Positions 35,286 through 43,223 of a stretch of DNA of 64,000 bases are shown in pieces. Under the pieces are notes generated by a model. The model was not told the origin of the DNA. It did no database searches and saw nothing but the letters and a program-made list of their open reading frames with translations. Where the stretch lies: positions 3,596,001 to 3,660,000 of the forward strand of contig OZ257255.1 in the NCBI GenBank assembly GCA_965279655.1, read 5' to 3'. Within the stretch, counting starts at the first letter, position 1; each line of letters starts with the position of its first letter. This DNA comes from SCTM01 sp965279655 (GTDB taxonomy: Bacteria > Pseudomonadota > Alphaproteobacteria > Rhodospirillales > Rhodospirillaceae). Made by a program: the position numbers and the translations under genes.

Positions 35286-36070
35286 GTTTTGAGCTTGTCG
35301 AACTTCAACGGTTCGACGGTGCCGAGCGAGAGGCCTCCGTCCACCGGGATGGTGATGCCGGTGACGTATTGCGCGGCGTCGGATGCGAGATAGAGGAACG
35401 CCTCCGCGATCTCATGTGGCTGGCCGACGCGCGGGATCGGGAAGACCGAGGCGCGTTCCTCGATCACCTCCGCAGAGGCGCTTTGTTGGAGCGCATGGCC
35501 GAGGATCAGGCCCGGCTCCACGCCGTTGACCGTGATGCCCTTGCGCGCCACCTCCAGAGCCGCCGCCTTGATGAAGCCGTTCACGCCCGCTTTCAGCGCG
35601 CAGTAAGCGACCAGCTTCGGAAAGAAACGCCGATTGCCCGCCAGCGAGGATGTGATGAGCATGCGCGCCGCCGGGCTTTTCTCGAGGTACGGCATGGCGT
35701 CACCCAGCAGCCAGAAACACGCCTTCAGCCCGACGTCGAAGATCTTGTCCAGGTCGTCGTCCGACGTTTTCTCGATGAAGCCTTGCGGAATGTAGGCGGC
35801 GTTGTGAAGCACGATATCGAGGCGGCCGAAGCGGTCGATGGTTTGCTTGATGACGTCGCGCGACGCGGCGTGTGAGCCGATATCGGTGGTGATCATCAGC
35901 GCCTCGCCGCCGCCGGCTATGATCTTCGCCGCGACTTCCTCGCCGGGCGCGGCGGTACGGGTGGCGATGACGATCTTGCACCCTTCCTCGGCGAACAGCT
36001 CCGCCGTCGCGCGGCCGATGCCGCGGCCGCCGCCGGTGATGATCGCCACGCGTCCTGCGAGTTTGGCCAT
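35282..36070 (-). CDS. Short-chain dehydrogenase/reductase
   Basis: A classical SDR of 262 residues: TGGGRGIG cofactor site, HNAAY in place of NNAG, catalytic Ser in ITSSLAG and Tyr/Lys in YCALK. An Arg after strand two (VIATRT) suggests NADP(H). It begins at ATG 36070, 8 bp after the stop of the MFS gene on the same strand, giving an MFS-SDR pair that mirrors the MFS-SDR arrangement at 29299-31240. A long open frame upstream of this start is in the wrong frame over the MFS gene. Confidence 0.9.
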   Translation of the reverse strand: MAKLAGRVAIITGGGRGIGRATAELFAEEGCKIVIATRTAAPGEEVAAKIIAGGGEALMITTDIGSHAASRDVIKQTIDRFGRLDIVLHNAAYIPQGFIEKTSDDDLDKIFDVGLKACFWLLGDAMPYLEKSPAARMLITSSLAGNRRFFPKLVAYCALKAGVNGFIKAAALEVARKGITVNGVEPGLILGHALQQSASAEVIEERASVFPIPRVGQPHEIAEAFLYLASDAAQYVTGITIPVDGGLSLGTVEPLKFDKLKT

Positions 36071-36078
36071 GATGCTTC

Positions 36079-37371
36079 CTACGCGGGACTTGGCACCGCG
36101 ACGACGTCCCGGCGGCGGCGCAACAGCGTGACGAACGCCAGCAAGCCGACGGTCAAGAACGCGCCGTTGATCCACAACGGGACGCCATAGCTGCCGAGGC
36201 GGTCGAACAGGTAGCCGGGAAGCCAGGCGCCCACGGCGGCGCCGACGCCGTCGCACAACACGAACACGCCGAGCACGCGCGCGAGGCCCGGGCCGGGATA
36301 CTGGTCGGCGATACGCAGCTGCGCGAGCGGGAAGCACCCGCCCCAGCCCAGCCCGATGAGCGCGATCGCCGGCGAATAGGCGGTGGATGGGAACATCGCC
36401 AGGAGGATCGTGCCGGCCAGCGCCAACAGGGAGAACATCGCCCAGGCCACGCCCAAGCGCATGCGCAGCAGCAGGAAGCCCGAGGAGCCCTTGCCGATCA
36501 GGCCGAACAGATACATGGACCCGACGCCGCCGGCGGCGACGGCGAGCGACAGGCCTTGATCGCGCAACAGCAGGACGACGTGGGAGGAAATGCACGAGGA
36601 GACGTAGAAGATCGGCACGATGGAGAGCAGCAGCAGCAGTCCGTCGAGATTGAGGACCGAGGAGAACGAGAACCCGACCTGCTGTCCCGCGCGGCGCACG
36701 GCGAGGCCCCAGGGGTCCTCCGCATTCGGCTGCGGCGGGCGGACGAAGAACCACACCACCGGCATCAACAGGATCGGCAACGCGATCAGCGCGATCATCA
36801 GCTCGCGCCAGGGCAGCTTGCCGAGGCCGAGGGCGATCAGCTGTGACAGCACCACCGCGCCGAAACTCGCGCCGGCAGCGGAGATGCCGAGTGCGATGCC
36901 GCGCCGGGGATCATCGCCGCCGAACCAGCGCTGGAAGACGGTGACGGTAACGACCACGTGGGCCGTGGCGAAGGCACAGCCCAGCAGCGCGTGCAGGACG
37001 TAGATCATGTAGACCGACTGCACGACGCTGTAGCCGAGGAAGAACGCGCACAGCAGGCCGAGACCGATCACGATCACGGCGCGGATGCCGATGCGTTCGC
37101 ACACCCAGCCGATGCCCAGGCAGGCCAGCGCCGTGGACACGATGTAGATGGAATCGCGGAATTTTAGCGCGCCGCGGCTGACGCCCAGCGCATCCAGCAC
37201 GCGATCGTCGAACATGGTGATGCCGCCGAGCGCCGTGCCCTGGATCAGCAGCGACGTGACGAACAGCACCCCCACCACGATCCAGCCATAACTGAACTGG
37301 AAGCCCGCGAATCTGACAGTGGGATCGGCGGTGGCGCTGAGGTCGGCATTCATGGGGGCCAAGTCCACCAT
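36079..37371 (-). CDS. MFS transporter, monocarboxylate/oxalate-formate-like
   Basis: A 12-helix major facilitator protein of about 430 residues. It is paralogous to the carrier at 29299, sharing the ITMFDDRVLDALGVSRG-type loop and GALKFRD. Like it, it is paired with an SDR gene (8 bp downstream). It should move an organic acid across the inner membrane. The start is not certain: GTG 37386, ATG 37371 and ATG 37353 are all open, none with a convincing ribosome site. It is divergent from the bicupin gene at 37408. Confidence 0.86.
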   Translation of the reverse strand: MVDLAPMNADLSATADPTVRFAGFQFSYGWIVVGVLFVTSLLIQGTALGGITMFDDRVLDALGVSRGALKFRDSIYIVSTALACLGIGWVCERIGIRAVIVIGLGLLCAFFLGYSVVQSVYMIYVLHALLGCAFATAHVVVTVTVFQRWFGGDDPRRGIALGISAAGASFGAVVLSQLIALGLGKLPWRELMIALIALPILLMPVVWFFVRPPQPNAEDPWGLAVRRAGQQVGFSFSSVLNLDGLLLLLSIVPIFYVSSCISSHVVLLLRDQGLSLAVAAGGVGSMYLFGLIGKGSSGFLLLRMRLGVAWAMFSLLALAGTILLAMFPSTAYSPAIALIGLGWGGCFPLAQLRIADQYPGPGLARVLGVFVLCDGVGAAVGAWLPGYLFDRLGSYGVPLWINGAFLTVGLLAFVTLLRRRRDVVAVPSPA

Positions 37372-37407
37372 ATTCCGTGCGGACACGCCATCGTGCTAAA
37401 CAAGGTC

Positions 37408-38160
37408 ATGCCCAACACGACGCCAAACCTTCAGCACGACATCTCCGTGTGTTTCGACACGGCCACGCGCCCGTGGGAGCCTTTCCACGCCAAGGGTTTC
37501 CCTTCCGGCATACGCATGCGCCCTTTGCGCAAGTTCGACAACGGCACGCCCCGCAGCGCGATCCTGCGCATTCCCCCGGGATGGAAAGCGCCGGCGAGCG
37601 ACATCGGCGGAACGACCCAGCAGTACTTCGTGCTGTCCGGTGCGATCCGCGTCGGCGATCAGCTTCTGAGGCACAACGGATTCTTCGCGGGCTTTCCCGG
37701 CGACGCGCTGCCGGCGTTGTCGTCGGACGCGGGCGCGGACCTGGTCGCCATCTTCGAGGGGACACCGCGCCTTGAAACCGACGGCGGCACGGGGCGGGTG
37801 AATATCATCCCCGACTGCTTCGCCGTGGCGCCGATCATCCCGGTGATCAACGGCAAGAAGCTCGAGGGCTTCGAGCGGCGCGTGTTGTGGGAGAATCCGG
37901 CCAACGGCGCCGATACGCGACTTCTGAAAATCCCCGCCGGCTTCCGCGGCGCGGGCCCCAACTATCATCCGGTGGAGGAGGAGATATTCATGCTCGCCGG
38001 CGACGGCGGGCCGGACGACACCCGGCGCATGACGGCGGGGTGGTATCTGTGGAACCCGGCCCATGCCGTGCACGGCTACAACGAGCATTCCATCGGCGGC
38101 ATGACCATCCTGGAATGGCACGACGCCTTGTGGTCGATCACGTTCCATACGGCGCCGTAA
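37408..38160 (+). CDS. Bicupin protein
   Basis: A 250-residue two-cupin protein of unknown reaction. The first barrel shows TTQQYFVLSG, where ligand histidines are mostly absent. The second has NYHPVEEEIFMLAGDG and HAVHGYNE, a good metal site. This is the reverse of the neighbour at 33514, where barrel one keeps the ligands. ATG 37408 is preceded by AAGG at close spacing, and GTG 37393 is an alternative. It is convergent with the IclR gene, with stops only 3 bp apart. Confidence 0.8.
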   Translation: MPNTTPNLQHDISVCFDTATRPWEPFHAKGFPSGIRMRPLRKFDNGTPRSAILRIPPGWKAPASDIGGTTQQYFVLSGAIRVGDQLLRHNGFFAGFPGDALPALSSDAGADLVAIFEGTPRLETDGGTGRVNIIPDCFAVAPIIPVINGKKLEGFERRVLWENPANGADTRLLKIPAGFRGAGPNYHPVEEEIFMLAGDGGPDDTRRMTAGWYLWNPAHAVHGYNEHSIGGMTILEWHDALWSITFHTAP

Positions 38161-38163
38161 GTT

Positions 38164-38934
38164 TCACGCCGCCATCCGGCTGAGGCCCTCCTGAATATGC
38201 CGCGCGCAGACCGTGAGCGGATCGAAGTAGCGCCGCGCGGCTTCGCGTGAGGACATGGCGGCGGTGAAGTAGCGCAGCGACAGGGCCGCGACAGCGCGGC
38301 CATCGCGCGATACCGGCACGGCGATGGCGCTGAGGCGCTCCGGCCCGTTGAAGCAGCAGTAGCCCTGGCGGCGGACGGTGGCGAGATGCGCGGACAGCGC
38401 GGACTTGGTCTGATAGCGCGATTTCAAACTCGCGCGTTCGGTCGTCCACAAGAGATCGACCAGGGTCGCGCGCTCCTCCGCATCGCAAAATGACAGATAG
38501 ACCGGGCCGGAGGCGCTGTTCACCAGCGGATAGAACGTCCCGATCGGCGTCTTGCGGATCGTGAGGGGGCTGTATTCGTCGGTATTGGTGCGCACGGTGA
38601 GCGTCAATCCGCTCGGCGTGACGAGCGACGCGGGCCACACCACCTGCCGGCCAAGGCGTTTCATCGCCGGTTCCGCGATCTCCGTGATCCAGCGATCGTC
38701 GCGGAAGCCGCTCGACAGCGCGGCGATCTGGGGCTGCAGCCAGTATTGGCCCGTGTCGGCGTTCTTCTGAACGAAGCCATCCCCCAGCAGCGTATCGAGC
38801 AACCTGCGGGTGATAACTTCGTTCAGGCCGGCCCGCTGGGCGACATGGCGCGCGGTCGAACCATTGTGCTGGTTCAAGTGCTTGAGGACCGAAAGGCCCC
38901 GCGAGAAGGTTTGCGCCACATTCCGCTCGGCCAT
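38164..38934 (-). CDS. IclR-family transcriptional regulator
   Basis: A 256-residue regulator with an N-terminal winged helix (FSRGLSVLKHLNQ, STARHVAQRAGLNEVITRRLL) and a C-terminal IclR effector domain that should bind a small aromatic or organic acid. I start it at ATG 38934 because the extra upstream 75 codons run through the divergent promoter region and are not IclR-like. It is divergent from the TonB receptor-binding protein-nitrilase unit and probably controls it. The segment ASLVTPSGLTLTVRTNT is a typical effector-domain start. Confidence 0.9.
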   Translation of the reverse strand: MAERNVAQTFSRGLSVLKHLNQHNGSTARHVAQRAGLNEVITRRLLDTLLGDGFVQKNADTGQYWLQPQIAALSSGFRDDRWITEIAEPAMKRLGRQVVWPASLVTPSGLTLTVRTNTDEYSPLTIRKTPIGTFYPLVNSASGPVYLSFCDAEERATLVDLLWTTERASLKSRYQTKSALSAHLATVRRQGYCCFNGPERLSAIAVPVSRDGRAVAALSLRYFTAAMSSREAARRYFDPLTVCARHIQEGLSRMAA

Positions 38935-38971
38935 TGATGCGCTTTCCCTACCTGCCGATGAGCGTTTCTCA

Positions 38972-39017
38972 CGTTTAAAACCGATAATCGGTGCTAAGAC
39001 GGCGCAGGGTTTTAACG
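38972..39017. promoter_or_regulatory. Candidate IclR operator
   Basis: Between the divergent iclR and TonB-receptor genes lie a perfect palindrome, CCGATAATCGG (38981-38991), and inverted near-copies CGTTTAAAACC (38972-38982) and GGTTTTAACG (39008-39017). IclR regulators bind short palindromes in divergent promoter gaps, so this cluster is a reasonable operator candidate. The evidence is positional and pattern-based only. Confidence 0.45.
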
Positions 39018-39075
39018 CGCCTGCTGTGGGCGGGTAAAGTCGGCGTTCGTCGACATCAATGAGGGGGATACAACC

Positions 39076-41625
39076 ATGAAGACGGCAAGGATTTTGCTCG
39101 CCGGCGTTTCCGTTGCGGCGATGACCGCGGGCGGGGCATACGCACAGGAACAGCAGGCGCAACGCGGCATCGGCCTGGAAGAGATCACGGTCACCGCCCG
39201 TAAGCGCACGGAAAGCGTGCAGGAGATTCCGCTCTCCATCACGGCGTTCTCAGCGCAGGCGATCGAACGCGCCGGCATCACGGACGTGCGCGACGTCGCG
39301 CGCCTGGCGCCGAACGTCACGCTGCAGACCACCGGCGGCGCGGGCACCGGCCGCTTCATGCCGAACCTCACCTTCCGCGGCCTGCAGAACGTATTCCCGC
39401 AACCGCGCGCCCAAGTCGGCGCGGTGTTCGTGGACGGCAACTATGTGCTCGGCGGCGTGAACGCGGTGAACACGGCCGACGTTGAACGGGTGGAAGTGCT
39501 GCGCGGTCCGCAGAACGCCTATTTCGGCCGCAACACCTTTGCCGGCGCGATCAACTTCATCACCAAGACGCCGGGCAACGAGTTCAAGGGGTCGTTCGAG
39601 GGATCCGGCACCACCCGCGGCAGTTTCACCGGCATCGCGAGTGTCGAGGGTCCGCTGGTGGAAGACAAGCTCGCCGCCCGCGCATCCGGCTATCTCCGCA
39701 GCAAGCGCGGCCATTATCTCGCGCTGGACGGCGGACGCCTCGGCAACGAAGGCACGAAGGCCTTCAGCCTGACGCTGAATGCCACGCCGACCGACAAACT
39801 GTCGATCCGCGTCCGCGGCAATTTCCAGAACGACGATGACGGTCCGGGCAGCGTCATCAACCTTTCGCCGGCGATTGTCGGCGACACCTGCGGCGCTCAA
39901 CGCATCAACAAGGGCACGACGCTCTCCGGTGCAGCCGGCTTCAACGTCTCCCTGCCGTATTTCTGCGGCAAGATCCCGGGAATCAACGAACTTGGGGAAC
40001 GCATCGTTTCCACGAATACGTCGCTGCGCAGCCCGCTGTTGGCGAGCTTGGGCAACCCGAACGGCCTGATCGATGCCTTCATCAACAACAGCCTGGGCGA
40101 TACGGCGTGGAACAAGGCGCCGAAGCCGGACGGCCTGGGATTGAAGCGCGAAATCCGCTCGATCAACATCCAGACTCAGTACGAATTCGACAGCGGCATC
40201 TCGGTCGTTCTGAACTACGGCTATGAGCAGAACTACCAGTCGCTTCTGTTCGACGGCGACCGCTCCAATACCGAAACGAACTACTCCTACGTGCCGCAAT
40301 TCTCCCGCGTGCGGATGCTTGAGGCGCGTATTCGTTCCGACGAGAAGCAACGTCTGCGTTGGATGGTGGGCGGCACCTACTTCAACTCGTACTTCGCCAG
40401 CAACTTCGGCAGCGGCGGCTCACTGCAATACGCGGCGCGCACGGCGCCGACGGGCGCACTCCGCACCGGTGTGCTGACGAGCCTGGCGCTGGCCGGCAAC
40501 CCGCGCGGGACCGACGAACGGGCGCGCGTGCGCGGTGTGTTCGGATCGGTGGATTTCGACGTGACCGATGCGCTCACCGTGACCGGCGAACTCCGTTATC
40601 AATCGGACCGCTCGCAATCCGGTGGCGTCTCCCCGCCGACATTCGTGGTGGTTCCGAACATCATCACCTTCAAGGACTACGCGCCGCGCGCGATCGCGAC
40701 CTACAAGATCACGCCGGATTGGAACGTGTACGCCAGCTGGGCGCGCGGCATCCTCCCGGGTGTGGAGAACGTCGGTTACACCTCGCAGACCGCGTTCCGC
40801 CAACAGCTGGTGCGGAACGTCATTCCGAACATCGAGCCCGTGCTGCGCTCCGACAAGCTCGACAGCTTTGAAATCGGCTCCAAGCAGACCCTTCTCGACG
40901 GCCGCCTGCGCTACAACCTGGCCGGCTACTTGATGAAGTGGCGGAACGCCAAGGCGCAGACCGCCTTGGTGCTGCCCGCGACCAGCGCGACCGATCCGAC
41001 CCCGTTCACGATCGCCGGCCTGACGACGCAGGGTTCGGTCAATGTGTGGGGCCTGGAATTCGAAGCGGCGGCCCTGCTCACCGAGAAGTGGGAAGTGGCC
41101 GGCGGCCTCGGCTGGCAGAAGAGCAAGTTCATCAAATGGGGCGAGGCCGGCATCTTGCGCGATCTCGCCGGCGGCCAGGCTCCGGGCGCGCTCCCCAACA
41201 ACGTGTCCTTCGGCGCGATCAACTGGGAAGGCAACGAGATGCAGCGCCAACCCCGCATGACCGCGAACCTGAATTCGACCTACCGCGATTCATTCTCGGC
41301 CGATTGGGAATGGTACGTGCGTGGCGAGTTCACCTACACGGGCGCGGCCTGGGACAGCACGGCGAACATCGTGAAGTCCACCCCGGTGAAGCGCGTCAAT
41401 GCCAAGTTGGGTATCGAGCGCAGCGACCTGACGGTCGAGCTCTATGTTCTGAACCTGTTCAACGACAAGACCTGGGACTACGTGTCGCGCACCGCCATCG
41501 GCGATCTGAGGCTCAACGCGGGCAATGCGGCTCTGCCTCTCGGCAACGTCGGCTTCCTGCAAGGCTTCGCCGTGCAGGCACCGGACAAGCGCGACTTCGG
41601 CATCCGGGCGAAGTACCAGTTCTAA
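39076..41625 (+). CDS. TonB-dependent outer-membrane receptor
   Basis: An 849-residue receptor with signal peptide (MKTARILLAGVSVAAM...AYAQ), TonB box in LEEITVTARKR, plug motif VERVEVLRGPQNAYFGRN and a C-terminal barrel ending KYQF. GAGGGGG precedes the ATG. It is the first gene of a plus-strand unit with a Tat-exported solute-binding protein and a double nitrilase, and so is likely to import the substrate they handle. The separate IclR gene upstream is its probable regulator. It is not a close copy of the receptor at 20636. Confidence 0.93.
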   Translation: MKTARILLAGVSVAAMTAGGAYAQEQQAQRGIGLEEITVTARKRTESVQEIPLSITAFSAQAIERAGITDVRDVARLAPNVTLQTTGGAGTGRFMPNLTFRGLQNVFPQPRAQVGAVFVDGNYVLGGVNAVNTADVERVEVLRGPQNAYFGRNTFAGAINFITKTPGNEFKGSFEGSGTTRGSFTGIASVEGPLVEDKLAARASGYLRSKRGHYLALDGGRLGNEGTKAFSLTLNATPTDKLSIRVRGNFQNDDDGPGSVINLSPAIVGDTCGAQRINKGTTLSGAAGFNVSLPYFCGKIPGINELGERIVSTNTSLRSPLLASLGNPNGLIDAFINNSLGDTAWNKAPKPDGLGLKREIRSINIQTQYEFDSGISVVLNYGYEQNYQSLLFDGDRSNTETNYSYVPQFSRVRMLEARIRSDEKQRLRWMVGGTYFNSYFASNFGSGGSLQYAARTAPTGALRTGVLTSLALAGNPRGTDERARVRGVFGSVDFDVTDALTVTGELRYQSDRSQSGGVSPPTFVVVPNIITFKDYAPRAIATYKITPDWNVYASWARGILPGVENVGYTSQTAFRQQLVRNVIPNIEPVLRSDKLDSFEIGSKQTLLDGRLRYNLAGYLMKWRNAKAQTALVLPATSATDPTPFTIAGLTTQGSVNVWGLEFEAAALLTEKWEVAGGLGWQKSKFIKWGEAGILRDLAGGQAPGALPNNVSFGAINWEGNEMQRQPRMTANLNSTYRDSFSADWEWYVRGEFTYTGAAWDSTANIVKSTPVKRVNAKLGIERSDLTVELYVLNLFNDKTWDYVSRTAIGDLRLNAGNAALPLGNVGFLQGFAVQAPDKRDFGIRAKYQF

Positions 41626-41642
41626 CCGACTGCGCGTAAACT

Positions 41643-41673
41643 CAGGGATGCGGCAGCGGCTGCCGCATCCCTG
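41643..41673 (+). other. Intercistronic hairpin without T tract
   Basis: A perfect 14-bp stem, CAGGGATGCGGCAG with CTGCCGCATCCCTG, and a CGG loop. It lies 17 bp downstream of the receptor stop and 16 bp upstream of the next ATG. No T run follows, so it is more likely an RNA-stabilising, processing or attenuating structure than a simple terminator. Confidence 0.75.
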
Positions 41674-41689
41674 ATCGCGGAGAGATCCG

Positions 41690-43213
41690 ATGTTGCGCCG
41701 TCGAGAATTTCTGGCTTCCGGCGGAGCGACGGCACTTGGTGCCGCTGGTGCGCGGGCCGCGGCCCCCGCAAAGACCCTCCGCATCGCCGTGGGCGATTGG
41801 GTGCCAGGTCTCGGCAATCCTTTCGCATCCACCATGAACGGCGGCATTCATCCGTTCGCGGCCATGTTCGACGCCCTGACGATCCTGGGCGAGGACGGTA
41901 CCGTGCAGCCGAACCTGGCGACAAGCTGGGAAGCAAATTCCCCCACCCGTTGGACCTTCAAGCTGCGGCCGGGCGTGACATTCGCCAATGGCGAGGCGGC
42001 GGACGCCCATGCAGCGCTGGCGATGTTGACCACCCTGCGCCAACCGGATGCGCAGCGGTATTTCCTGGCCGCCGAGGTCAAAGGCATCGTCGACGTCGCC
42101 GCGCCCGATGCACAGACGCTGATCATCACCACCCGCGCGCCGGATCCGCTTCTTCCGAAGCGCCTGACCTTGTTGATGCTCGTGCCGCCGCTCTATTGGG
42201 CGAAGATCGGTCCCGAAGCCTTCGCCCAAGCGCCGATCGGCAGCGGCCCATTCCAATTGGAGAGCTGGGGGCGCGACCGGGGACGCTATGCGCTGACGCG
42301 CAATCCGACGTCTTGGCGGCCGACGACCGCGCTTGAGCGCATCGAGTATCTCGTGCTGCCGGAAGCTTCTTCGCGTGTGCAGGCGCTGGTCACCGGCCAG
42401 GTGGACATCGCCTTCAGCATCAACTTCGAGGGCCGCGAGCAGCTCGCCGGCGGCGGCTTTGAAACGCTGGTTCGCGTCTCGCCGACCGTGGGCGCGCTGG
42501 CCTTCCGCAGCAACAAGCCCGGTTCGCCGCTCGCCGATGTGCGGGTGCGCCAAGCACTGAACATGGGCGTCGACCGCGCGGCCATCGCGAAAGTGATCCT
42601 GAACGATACGGTGCGAACGCCGGCGCAAGGCGTGCTGCCCGGCACCTTCGGGTCTTCGCCGGCGAGAATCGCCACCGCCTACGATCCAGCGAAGGCGAAA
42701 GCGCTGCTGGCCGACGCCGGATACGGCGGCGGTCTCAAATTCGTCGCCAGCGTTTTGGGCCGCAGCCTTGTCGAGGGCGAGGCGATTTTCCAGAAGGTCG
42801 CCCAAGACCTGCTCAAGATCGGCGTCACCGTTGAACTGCGCAACGTCACCGGTGCGGATTGGGTTAAGATGTGGGTGACCGGCGATTGGCGCAACGCGGA
42901 CATGCTGTCGATGGTGTGGAACAGCGCGTCGCTGCTGGATGCGTCCCAGGCGATCGAACCGTTCACCTGCGCCAAGTCCGGCGCCTTCTTCTGCGCGCCG
43001 GAGATCGACAAGCTGGTCGCCGAAAGCGCCGTCACGCTCGACGTGCCGCAACGCGAACAGCAACTCCAGAAGGCGCTCGCGGCATTGTCCGCGCAGGCGC
43101 CGTCACTCCTGCTGTTTCCCCAGATCGAAATGACGGCCGTCTCGAAGCGCGTCAAACCGCCGGTGTATCGCGGGCGCTATCTGGACTGGACCAAAATGCA
43201 ACTTCAGGACTGA
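41690..43213 (+). CDS. Tat-exported ABC solute-binding protein, family 5 (peptide/nickel type)
   Basis: A 507-residue extracytoplasmic solute-binding protein. The leader MLRRREFLASGGATALGAAG has a Tat-like RRREFL motif. The mature part matches family 5 binding proteins: LATSWEANSPTRWTFKLRPGVTF near the start, GSGPFQLESW, VRQALNMGVDRAAIA and the C-terminal WNSASLLDASQ region. Such proteins normally deliver oligopeptides or opines to a DppBCDF-like permease, but no permease or ATPase gene is in the window. It sits between the receptor and nitrilase genes, so it may capture the imported nitrogen-containing compound in the periplasm. Confidence 0.9.
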   Translation: MLRRREFLASGGATALGAAGARAAAPAKTLRIAVGDWVPGLGNPFASTMNGGIHPFAAMFDALTILGEDGTVQPNLATSWEANSPTRWTFKLRPGVTFANGEAADAHAALAMLTTLRQPDAQRYFLAAEVKGIVDVAAPDAQTLIITTRAPDPLLPKRLTLLMLVPPLYWAKIGPEAFAQAPIGSGPFQLESWGRDRGRYALTRNPTSWRPTTALERIEYLVLPEASSRVQALVTGQVDIAFSINFEGREQLAGGGFETLVRVSPTVGALAFRSNKPGSPLADVRVRQALNMGVDRAAIAKVILNDTVRTPAQGVLPGTFGSSPARIATAYDPAKAKALLADAGYGGGLKFVASVLGRSLVEGEAIFQKVAQDLLKIGVTVELRNVTGADWVKMWVTGDWRNADMLSMVWNSASLLDASQAIEPFTCAKSGAFFCAPEIDKLVAESAVTLDVPQREQQLQKALAALSAQAPSLLLFPQIEMTAVSKRVKPPVYRGRYLDWTKMQLQD

Positions 43214-43223
43214 GGACGTTTAT

